Made by a program: the position numbers and the translations under genes. Shown in pieces: positions 1 through 5,545 of a stretch of 6,954 nt of DNA. The DNA is taken from the NCBI GenBank assembly GCA_029859085.1, contig JAOUDU010000142.1:1-6954 (forward strand), read 5' to 3'. The DNA is from Gammaproteobacteria bacterium (GTDB lineage: Bacteria > Pseudomonadota > Gammaproteobacteria > Pseudomonadales > Halieaceae). How positions within the stretch are numbered: position 1 is the stretch's first letter; the number at the start of each line of letters is the position of its first letter. The notes below the pieces were generated by a model, which worked only from the letters and a program-made list of their open reading frames with translations, made no database searches and had not been told where the DNA came from.

Positions 1-537
1 TTCACCCGGCCTGGCCTTGGCAATAGCCGGGTCGATATCCTTATGGGCTCCTGTCGGTTCGAAGTCCCAGATGGTTTCGCCCAGTTTGCTGGCACCCTGG
101 CCGTCCATCATGCAGTGGTGCATTTTCTGCAACAGGGCGATTCGACCGTCCGCAAGTCCCTCGATAAACCACAGCTCCCACAGTGGCCTGCTGCGGTCGA
201 GGTGCCTGCAATACAGGTGCGATACCACTTCACCGAGTGCCTTGTGGTCGCCGGGTGAGGGGATGGCGATACGCCGGATGTGGTGGTCAAAACTGAATTG
301 CTCGTCCTCAACCCAGTAGGGGAGGTCGAGGCCGAAGGGCACCTCGTGCAGTCTCCAGTGGAACTGGGGGATGCCTGCGAGTCTCTCCTGCGTGTGGCGC
401 CGGAAAGACTCGTAACCGATCCGGTGCCCGGCGCTGGTGTCCATCATTATAAGCCCGGCGGTGTGCTGGTAGACATTGGGCGTCTCGCCACCGACGAACA
501 TAACTTCGCGGGGTGTAAGCTGCCTGAGCGTATTCAT
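1..537 (-). CDS. Wax ester synthase/diacylglycerol acyltransferase (WS/DGAT), N-terminal part, cut by window edge
   Basis: This gene is open to the left edge; 179 codons are visible of a family usually about 450-530 residues long. WS/DGAT enzymes transfer an acyl group from acyl-CoA to a long-chain alcohol or diacylglycerol, making wax esters or triacylglycerol at the membrane or lipid-droplet surface. The catalytic motif HHxxxDG is present as HHCMMDG at residues 140-146. The conserved PLWE followed by GL is at 118-127, and the N-terminus (LTPREVMF, then ETPN) matches the usual family opening. The ATG at 535-537 follows GAAGAGG (544-550) by six bases, which supports the start. It is the last visible gene of the minus-strand operon, 54 bases after the MoaD-like gene. 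The half containing the rest of the acyltransferase fold and the C-terminal domain is outside the window, so alcohol versus diacylglycerol preference cannot be judged. Family assignment is confident; substrate is not. Confidence 0.93.
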   Translation of the reverse strand, partial: MNTLRQLTPREVMFVGGETPNVYQHTAGLIMMDTSAGHRIGYESFRRHTQERLAGIPQFHWRLHEVPFGLDLPYWVEDEQFSFDHHIRRIAIPSPGDHKALGEVVSHLYCRHLDRSRPLWELWFIEGLADGRIALLQKMHHCMMDGQGASKLGETIWDFEPTGAHKDIDPAIAKARPGE

Positions 538-591
538 CGCAAACCTCTTCAAAGAATTTCCTTGCCGTCGGGTACTGGCGCGCTTTGCAGG

Positions 592-837
592 CTAGCCGCC
601 GGCGATCCGGGCGACGAACACCAGTTCACTGTCCTCGCCAAAGGTTTCAAGCAGCGGGGTCTGGATAATGATGCCATCGATTGCCAGGGCATGTTTCGCG
701 ACTATTGCTTCGTTCATGCCGGGAAAACGCTGCAGCAATTCTGTCACCAGGTCCCGGTACTTGCCTGCGGACACTGTAATCTCTCTTATCCCATCGGTAT
801 AGCGCTGCATATCGGCGGACAGGATAACCCTGGCCAC
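592..837 (-). CDS. MoaD/ThiS-family sulfur carrier protein
   Basis: This 81-residue protein has the size and ending of a ubiquitin-like sulfur carrier: the last residues are ARIAGG, with the terminal Gly-Gly that MoaD and ThiS need for adenylation and thiocarboxylation. A LAIDG segment at about 51-55, followed by the ELVFVARIAGG strand, matches the usual C-terminal half. MoaD gives sulfur to molybdopterin, ThiS to the thiamin thiazole. The start must be GTG at 837, because an in-frame TAG lies two codons upstream (841-843) and the next ATG would remove nine residues of the first strand. The Shine-Dalgarno is weak, so translation may be coupled to the preceding gene, whose stop is 29 bases upstream. 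No MoaE, MoaB or ThiG partner is visible. Its place directly after a molybdenum hydroxylase suggests a molybdopterin or active-site sulfur role, but a dedicated role is inference. Family call is good; pathway is uncertain. Confidence 0.85.
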   Translation of the reverse strand: MARVILSADMQRYTDGIREITVSAGKYRDLVTELLQRFPGMNEAIVAKHALAIDGIIIQTPLLETFGEDSELVFVARIAGG

Positions 838-866
838 AGTCTAGTTCCCGGCCCTGCGGGTTGCTC

Positions 867-3182
867 TCACGCTGTGCCCGCTTCCGCGGCCTCGATAGCG
901 GCCAACAACTTTGGCGGGCTCAGTGGCAAATGACACAAGCGGGTTCCGGCTGCCCGGTTTACCGCGGTCACCACCGCCGGCATGGGTGGGGCGATCGGTA
1001 CTTCTCCCACTCCCCTGACGCCATAGGGATGTAACGGGTTGGGCACCTCAACGATCACCGTATCTATCATCGGAAGGTCGGATGCGACAGGGATTCGGTA
1101 GTCCAGGAACCCGGGATTATCCAGCCGGCCCTGTTCGTTGAAGATATATTCCTCGTTCAGGGCCCAGCCGATACCCTGTACCGCGCCTCCCTGCATCTGG
1201 CCCTCCACGTAGGCGGGGTGTATTGCCTTCCCGGCATCCTGCACGCAGGTGTAGCGCAGGATATCCACCTTGCCGGTTTCCCTGTCCACCTGTGCGTCGC
1301 ATATATTAAGTGCAAATGACGGCGCCGCGTTGTGTGCGTTGTGTGACGCGACAGCACACAGGGGACCGCCGGTCGCGCCAGCCCTGGCGGCCAGATCGGC
1401 CAGGGTGAGCGTTTTATCTCCCCTGGTTGCCGCATCCTCCCGGTTCATGTTCTCCAGACCGGTGCCGCTCTTTGCAACTGCCATACCCCCGGTCCAGTCG
1501 ACCTCTTCGATATCCAGGCTCCAGATTGCCGCAGCGCGCTTTCGCAGCTCCTTCACCAGGGTTTCTGCCGCCTTGATCACGGCGCCACCCGTGGCCAGTG
1601 TGGTGCGGCTGCCGCCGGTGACGTCGCAAAAGCCGACGGAATCGGTATCGACCACGGAGGGGCGAATGGTCTCCACCGGGATACCGAGAACTTCCGCCGC
1701 CATCAGCGCCATCGAAGCGCGCGAGCCGCCGATGTCGGGATTCCCTGTGAGTATGTTGACGCTGCCATCCTCTGACACGTTGATAGTGGCGCTGGACTGC
1801 ATGCCGGCGTTTATCCAGAACGCCACGGCGACACCGCGCCCCTGGCCCGCCTTCAGTTCCGCGGTGTAGTGGGGATGCGCTTTGGCTTCCTGCAGGACTT
1901 GCTTGAGCCCGATGGCCTGGAAGGGAATGCCGATGGCCATCACGTCGCCTTCATCCACGGCGTTGAGCAGTCGGAAGTCGATAGGGTCCATGTTGAGGCG
2001 TTCTGCGATTTCGTTCACCACGCATTCGACCGCCACCACGGGTTGCGGGATGCCTGGCGCACGGTAGGCGTAGACCCGGGGCTTGTTGGTCAGCACCTCG
2101 CGCCCGAAGCTGCGCACATTCTCGCAGCGATAGCAGGCCGAATTGAACAGCACCCCGGCCATGATCGGGTGACTGGTATAGGCGCCGCAATCCATCAGGA
2201 TGTCGGTCTCTATCGCGGTGATCCTGCCATCCCTGGTGACACCTATCTTGACCCGCGTTTCGGCTGCTGCGGCCGGCCCGGTTGCGCGGAACACGTCATC
2301 GCGGCTCATCACCATTTTTACCGGGCGACCCGATTTCAATGACAACACAACTGCCACCGGCTCAAGGTAAACGGTTGTCTTCCCACCGAAGCCGCCGCCG
2401 ATCTCGGAGGCGGTCACCTTGAACCTGCCAATATCGATTCCGGTGACGGCGGCGGTGAGTGTGCGCACCATGAAAGCACCCTGGGTACTGCACCAGATAT
2501 CCACCTTCCCATTTTCATCCGTCTGGACAACGCAGGCGTGGGGTTCGATATAGCCCTGGTGGCACATCGGCACGAAGTAGGTTCGCTCCACCACCAGGTC
2601 CGCCTCGGCAAAGCCCTTGCTGATATCGCCTGTCGAAATCTCAATCTGGGTCGGAATATTCGAAGGTGTGGTCGGCGCGGGATCGACCCCCTGGGTATAT
2701 ACGTCGTCATGCAGCAGGGGCGCGTCCGCGCGTGCAGCAGCGTGCATGTCCATAATGTGAGGCAGTACTTCGTACTCCACCTTGACCAGCCGGGCTGCCT
2801 CGGCAGCCAGTTCCGGGGATGTGGCCGCCACCGCCGCTACTGCCTGGCCGTGGTACAGCACCTTTTTTCGTGCCATCACCACGGGAGAAAATGTCTTCAG
2901 CGCCATTTCAACTTCGCCGCCGGGTATTTTCCGGTCGCCGGGTTCCGGCAGGTCATCGGCACTCATCGTGGCCAAGACCCCGGGCAGTTTGCAGGCTGCT
3001 GAAAAATCGATGGATTTGATTTTCGCATGTGCGTGGGGGCTGCGCACGATGTGGCCGTAAATCATACCCTGGACGTTCAGGTCGGCCCCGTACCTGGCCC
3101 TTCCGGTAACCTTGTCGGGCCCATCCGGGCGAATGGGGCGGGTCCCGACATATTTGAACTCGGTTTTGACATTCATGTTCAT
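867..3182 (-). CDS. Xanthine dehydrogenase-family molybdopterin-binding (large) subunit
   Basis: At 771 residues this is the usual length for the separate large subunit of molybdenum hydroxylases (CoxL, HcrA and relatives). It binds the molybdenum cofactor and hydroxylates the substrate with water-derived oxygen, passing electrons to the 2Fe-2S subunit. The N-terminal a/b hammerhead domain is at about 20-140 (DKVTGRARYGAD, SPHAHA). Cofactor motifs follow: STQGAF at 232-237, GGGFGGK at 262-268, AYRAPG at 372-377, and GQMQGGAVQG at 661-670. The catalytic glutamate is E727 in GVGEVP. The CoxL signature AYRCSFR is absent, which argues against form I CO dehydrogenase; the AYRAPG loop is of the type seen in 4-hydroxybenzoyl-CoA reductase and many unassigned oxidoreductases. 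The ATG at 3182 follows GAGGGGG by ten bases; a second ATG two codons later (3176) is possible. The gene begins four bases after the 2Fe-2S stop. Substrate unknown. Confidence 0.95.
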   Translation of the reverse strand: MNMNVKTEFKYVGTRPIRPDGPDKVTGRARYGADLNVQGMIYGHIVRSPHAHAKIKSIDFSAACKLPGVLATMSADDLPEPGDRKIPGGEVEMALKTFSPVVMARKKVLYHGQAVAAVAATSPELAAEAARLVKVEYEVLPHIMDMHAAARADAPLLHDDVYTQGVDPAPTTPSNIPTQIEISTGDISKGFAEADLVVERTYFVPMCHQGYIEPHACVVQTDENGKVDIWCSTQGAFMVRTLTAAVTGIDIGRFKVTASEIGGGFGGKTTVYLEPVAVVLSLKSGRPVKMVMSRDDVFRATGPAAAAETRVKIGVTRDGRITAIETDILMDCGAYTSHPIMAGVLFNSACYRCENVRSFGREVLTNKPRVYAYRAPGIPQPVVAVECVVNEIAERLNMDPIDFRLLNAVDEGDVMAIGIPFQAIGLKQVLQEAKAHPHYTAELKAGQGRGVAVAFWINAGMQSSATINVSEDGSVNILTGNPDIGGSRASMALMAAEVLGIPVETIRPSVVDTDSVGFCDVTGGSRTTLATGGAVIKAAETLVKELRKRAAAIWSLDIEEVDWTGGMAVAKSGTGLENMNREDAATRGDKTLTLADLAARAGATGGPLCAVASHNAHNAAPSFALNICDAQVDRETGKVDILRYTCVQDAGKAIHPAYVEGQMQGGAVQGIGWALNEEYIFNEQGRLDNPGFLDYRIPVASDLPMIDTVIVEVPNPLHPYGVRGVGEVPIAPPMPAVVTAVNRAAGTRLCHLPLSPPKLLAAIEAAEAGTA

Positions 3183-3186
3183 TAGC

Positions 3187-3672
3187 CTACTGCCCCCTCA
3201 TCACCGCGCCGGCATCCAGGACCGCGCGGATAATCTTGTCGTAACCGGTGCAACGGCACAGGTTGCCCGCCAACCAGTAGCGTACCTCTGTCTCACTGGG
3301 ATCCGGGTTCTTCTCCAGCAGTGCCCTGGACGCGATCACGATTCCCGGGGTGCAGATGCCGCACTGCAACCCGGCATGCTCCAGCAGTTTCTGCTGTATC
3401 GGGTGCAGTTTGCCTTCTTCCCCGATCCCTTCCACCGTTACGACACCCTTGCCCTCTACCTCAGCTGCGAGCACCAGGCAGGAACAAACCAGGGTGCCAT
3501 CCAGCAGTACGGAACAGGCGCCGCAATCCCCGGTGTTACAACCTTCCTTGGTGCCGGTAAGATTGAGGGTGTTTCTCAGGACATCGGATAATACCTGGTG
3601 GGGTTCGCACAGGAATTCACGCGGTTCCCCGTTGACCGTGGTGCTTACATGGGTTTTGCGTTGGCTTTGCAT
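3187..3672 (-). CDS. 2Fe-2S iron-sulfur subunit of molybdenum hydroxylase
   Basis: This 161-residue small subunit carries two 2Fe-2S clusters that pass electrons from molybdenum to FAD. The plant-ferredoxin-like cluster uses C45, C50, C53 and C65 (GCNTGDCGAC, then a cysteine 12 residues on). The second, helical-domain cluster uses C104 and C107 in QCGICTPG, and C139 and C141 in GNLCRCTGY. Spacing in both sets matches the CoxS/XdhC-type family exactly, so all eight ligands are present and the protein should be functional. The ATG at 3672 has GGGAG (3681-3685) eight bases upstream, and this site overlaps the TAG of the FAD-subunit gene, which suggests coupled translation. The length is the normal size for a stand-alone subunit, with no fusion. 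It sits between its FAD and molybdenum partners, as in cox-type operons. Confidence 0.97.
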   Translation of the reverse strand: MQSQRKTHVSTTVNGEPREFLCEPHQVLSDVLRNTLNLTGTKEGCNTGDCGACSVLLDGTLVCSCLVLAAEVEGKGVVTVEGIGEEGKLHPIQQKLLEHAGLQCGICTPGIVIASRALLEKNPDPSETEVRYWLAGNLCRCTGYDKIIRAVLDAGAVMRGQ

Positions 3673-3684
3673 GCTTGAGTCTCC

Positions 3685-4554
3685 CTATGCCTGTGCTTCA
3701 ATCCGGGATTTTGCTATAGCGGCGGCCCGGCGAACCAATACGCCAACCACTTTCCTGCGATAATCGGCGGTGCCGCGCTTGTCAGTGATCGGAGAGCAGG
3801 CGGCACTGGCCGCCGCCGCTGCCGCGTGGAGGGACGCTTCATCCAGCGCGCTGCCTATCAGCGCGTCCGCTGCGGCTGTCACCAGCAGCGCAGTCGGTGC
3901 CACTGCGCCAATAGCAACCCTGGCGGCGGTGCAGATCCCCGCCTCATCCAGGCTCAGGGCCACCGCTGCGCCGGCCACCGCAATGTCCATTTCAGTGCGG
4001 GGAATGAATCGCAGGTAAGCGTCGCTGCTGCGGTGTGCGGGCAGGGGCAAATCGATTGATACCAGCAGTTCGCCGGCGGCCAGGCAATTTTTGCCGGGGC
4101 CGGTGTTGAAACTTTCGACCGCGACGCTGCGCGCCCCGGCGGGGCCGATAATATTGCACAGGGCGCGATTGGCGATCAGCGCCGGGACGCTATCGGCGGC
4201 CGGGGAGGCATTACAGAGATTGCCGCCGGCGGAGCATCTACCCTGGATCTGGCTTGAGCCGATCAGGCCCAGTGCCTCCACGAAGCCGGGAAAGAGTCTC
4301 CTTGCCTCAGCATGCTCGCCTACCAGCGCGCCGGTCACTGCAGCCCCGACGCGCAATGCGTCATCCCCTAAGGTGAGCTGCATTATCTCCGGGATGTTTT
4401 TTATATCGACAAGCAGGCCTGGTTGTTTGAGCCCCAGCCTCATCTGCACCAACAGGTCCGTACCGCCCGCCAGGATTTTCGCGTTTTCGCTGCCCAGCAG
4501 CGTTCGAGCTGCCTGGTCCAGGGAAGTCGGTGCCTCGTATCGCACTGACTGCAT
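3685..4554 (-). CDS. FAD-binding (medium) subunit of molybdenum hydroxylase
   Basis: This is the CoxM/HcrB-type flavoprotein subunit, about 289 residues, the usual size. It takes electrons from the 2Fe-2S subunit and passes them to an acceptor such as quinone, NAD or oxygen. FAD-binding motifs of the vanillyl-alcohol-oxidase-like fold are visible: AGGTDLL near residues 30-36 and SAGGNLCNASPAADS near 108-122, both lining the FAD pyrophosphate. The rest is a typical C-terminal CO dehydrogenase flavoprotein domain ending in a helix with DYRRKVVGVLVRR. The start is taken at the ATG of 4552-4554, because AGGAG (4561-4565) lies six bases before it. An ATG at 4569 would add five residues, but it has no ribosome site of its own and would place the AGGAG inside the coding region. 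It is the first gene of the operon, facing a 386-base gap to mocA. No 4Fe-4S insertion such as in HcrB was recognised, but this was not examined by alignment. Confidence 0.95.
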   Translation of the reverse strand: MQSVRYEAPTSLDQAARTLLGSENAKILAGGTDLLVQMRLGLKQPGLLVDIKNIPEIMQLTLGDDALRVGAAVTGALVGEHAEARRLFPGFVEALGLIGSSQIQGRCSAGGNLCNASPAADSVPALIANRALCNIIGPAGARSVAVESFNTGPGKNCLAAGELLVSIDLPLPAHRSSDAYLRFIPRTEMDIAVAGAAVALSLDEAGICTAARVAIGAVAPTALLVTAAADALIGSALDEASLHAAAAAASAACSPITDKRGTADYRRKVVGVLVRRAAAIAKSRIEAQA

Positions 4555-4560
4555 AGTGTT

Positions 4561-4565
4561 CTCCT
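4561..4565 (-). promoter_or_regulatory. Ribosome binding site that fixes the FAD-subunit start
   Basis: AGGAG on the minus strand, six bases before the ATG at 4554. It lies just inside the alternative ATG at 4569, and so favours the inner start. Confidence 0.75.
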
Positions 4566-4584
4566 GCATGAAAATTGATTGGTT

Positions 4585-4612
4585 TTTTTACGGAATCCAG
4601 CGCCTGCGACAA
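4585..4612 (-). promoter_or_regulatory. Candidate sigma70-type promoter for the molybdenum hydroxylase operon
   Basis: On the minus strand TTGTCG (4607-4612) and TAAAAA (4585-4590) are separated by 16 bases. Each matches four of six consensus positions. Transcription would begin at about 4578, leaving a leader of roughly 24 bases that contains the AGGAG site. The match is modest and other promoters are possible in this gap; it is offered on position and spacing only. Confidence 0.25.
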
Positions 4613-4629
4613 TAGGGCGTTACTCGCTT

Positions 4630-4676
4630 GTACCCGCCCCGGCATGTGGCCGCCGAGGGCACAACAGGCGGGTACC
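4630..4676. repeat. Perfect 9-base inverted repeat with distant arms upstream of the operon
   Basis: GTACCCGCC (4630-4638) and GGCGGGTAC (4668-4676) are exact reverse complements, with 29 bases between them and about 38 bases from arm to arm. The pair lies just upstream of the candidate -35 of the molybdenum hydroxylase operon. It could be two half-operators for a regulator that loops DNA, or the stem of a structured leader if transcription begins further upstream. No regulator gene is in the window to match it. Confidence 0.5.
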
Positions 4677-4681
4677 AGAGG

Positions 4682-4709
4682 CAATTCAATTGATGACAAT
4701 ATAGTGACA
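4682..4709. promoter_or_regulatory. Possible operator cluster: CAATT palindrome and TGACA direct repeat
   Basis: CAATT-C-AATTG (4682-4692) is a small perfect palindrome. TGACA occurs at 4694-4698 and again at 4705-4709, an 11-base period that puts both copies on the same DNA face. This AT-rich stretch stands out from its GC-rich surroundings and lies between the two divergent transcription units, where a shared regulator would bind. Short motifs such as these also arise by chance, so the call is weak. Confidence 0.25.
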
Positions 4710-4732
4710 CGGATTGTCCGGTTACACTAGGC

Positions 4733-4760
4733 TTGCGGTAAAAAATACGCCGTGTATTCA
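4733..4760 (+). promoter_or_regulatory. Candidate promoter for mocA and the small ORF before it
   Basis: On the plus strand TTGCGG (4733-4738) and TATTCA (4755-4760) are spaced by 16 bases in an AT-rich stretch. TATACT at 4768-4773 is a better -10 hexamer but has no good -35. Either would produce a transcript that contains the ORF at 4828 and mocA at 4941. Confidence 0.25.
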
Positions 4761-4827
4761 ACTGTTTTATACTGCTGACCGCGGTGTTGAAAACCCGCCA
4801 ACCCAATAGCGGAAAAGCTGCACGCAT

Positions 4828-4944
4828 ATGTCTGCGATGAAACCCGAAGCACGGTATCGCGCCGGCCAGGACCTGGACTACCGGGCCCGGGCTGCAATAG
4901 CGCGCGGTCATTACTGCACGCGCCACTGGGCACAGCTCGTATGA
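4828..4944 (+). CDS. Possible 38-residue leader ORF overlapping the mocA start
   Basis: An ATG at 4828 opens a 38-codon frame whose TGA (4942-4944) overlaps the mocA ATG (4941-4943) in an ATGA arrangement, the classic geometry of translational coupling. A GGAAAA site (4811-4816) lies 11 bases upstream, which is long for a ribosome site, and a second ATG occurs at 4837. An in-frame TAG at 4807 closes the frame upstream. The product would be basic and rich in arginine and aromatic residues (for example RARAAIARGHYCTRHW). I recognise no family. It could be a translated leader helping mocA, which itself has no clear Shine-Dalgarno, or simply a chance frame in a GC-rich gap. Confidence 0.3.
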   Translation: MSAMKPEARYRAGQDLDYRARAAIARGHYCTRHWAQLV

Positions 4945-5507
4945 CCGTCGGTGTCATCGTCCTGGCCGCGGGGCGCGCCACCCGTTTCGGCAGCGACAAG
5001 CGCCTGGCATTGCTGCCCGGCGGTGGCCTTGTCATCGACACCACGCTCGCCAACGTGGGCAAGAGTGGCCTGCCTGTCCTTGTCTGCCTCGCGCCGGATG
5101 ACCTCGGGTTGGCGCAAAGGCTGGAGCGGCAGGGGCTACCCTGCCTCCACTGCGGTCGCGCCGGCGAGGGCATGGGTGGTTCCCTGGCCGATGGTGTGCA
5201 CAAAATCCCCGGCTGGAGCGGGGTGCTGGTTGCCCTGGCGGATATGCCCTGGATAAAGCCTGGCACCTACCGCAAGGTCGCATCACAGCTGCTGGCCAAC
5301 CGCATCGTCGTTCCGGTTTACGAGGGCGCGCGCGGCCACCCTGTGGGGTTCGGTCGCCAGTTCTATCCCGAGCTGGGTGCACTGGGCGGTGATACCGGGG
5401 CCCGCCAACTGCTCAGGGCCCACAGCGAGTCGGTCATGGAAGTGGCGGTGACAGATCCCGCAATTCTCCGGGATGTGGATACACAGGCGGATCTGTGTTC
5501 TTCGTGA
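4941..5507 (+). CDS. mocA: MocA-like molybdenum cofactor cytidylyltransferase
   Basis: This 188-residue protein is a nucleotidyltransferase of the MobA/MocA/IspD fold. MocA joins CMP to molybdopterin-bound molybdenum, giving the cytosine dinucleotide cofactor used by most bacterial xanthine dehydrogenase-family hydroxylases. The nucleotide-binding loop is LAAGRATRFGSDK (8-20), in the LAAG form of MocA and not the LAGG form of MobA. Then come GMGGSLADGV (77-86), the metal-binding LADMPW (99-104), GHPVGF (132-137), GDTGAR (150-155) and VDTQADL (179-185), all in the usual order. The ATG at 4941 puts the first strand directly before the loop, as expected, though no strong Shine-Dalgarno precedes it and it overlaps an upstream 38-codon frame. 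It is divergent from the molybdenum hydroxylase operon, which probably uses its product. CTP rather than GTP use is inferred from motif type and context. It could instead be a less specific nucleotidyltransferase. Confidence 0.88.
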   Translation: MTVGVIVLAAGRATRFGSDKRLALLPGGGLVIDTTLANVGKSGLPVLVCLAPDDLGLAQRLERQGLPCLHCGRAGEGMGGSLADGVHKIPGWSGVLVALADMPWIKPGTYRKVASQLLANRIVVPVYEGARGHPVGFGRQFYPELGALGGDTGARQLLRAHSESVMEVAVTDPAILRDVDTQADLCSS

Positions 5508-5545
5508 CAGGGGTATACCGCGAGGCCCTGCGGTTTCCCTGTCGC
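5504..5545. terminator. Hairpin between convergent mocA and PQQ dehydrogenase genes
   Basis: Bases 5504-5513 pair with 5536-5545 (ten pairs, two of them G-T). After a small internal bulge, ACCGC (5517-5521) pairs with GCGGT (5530-5534) around an eight-base loop. The stem takes in the mocA stop codon on one side and the last stop base of the opposing gene on the other. It is well placed to end transcription from both directions. Neither strand has a run of T after the stem, so it may act as a weak or Rho-assisted terminator, or as a 3'-end protecting structure. Confidence 0.6.

Noticed and set aside
280..933. 217-codon plus-strand open frame
   Set aside because: It runs antisense across the acyltransferase, the MoaD-like gene and the end of the large subunit, all supported by motifs; no family is recognised in it.
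867..4554. Form I aerobic CO dehydrogenase (coxMSL)
   Set aside because: Gene order fits, but the large subunit has AYRAPG where CoxL has the cysteine-containing AYRCSFR loop.
4581..4590. T-run as an intrinsic terminator on the plus strand
   Set aside because: No stable stem precedes it and no plus-strand gene ends nearby; it is better explained as part of an AT-rich promoter region.
4555..4700. Molybdenum cofactor riboswitch in the operon leader
   Set aside because: There is an inverted repeat, but I could not fit the multi-stem Moco riboswitch layout by eye, and the best promoter candidate lies downstream of it, which would leave the repeat untranscribed.
4727..5266. 179-codon minus-strand open frame over mocA and the divergent gap
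   Set aside because: It is antisense to the well-supported MocA motifs and has a proline/arginine-rich translation typical of a shadow frame.
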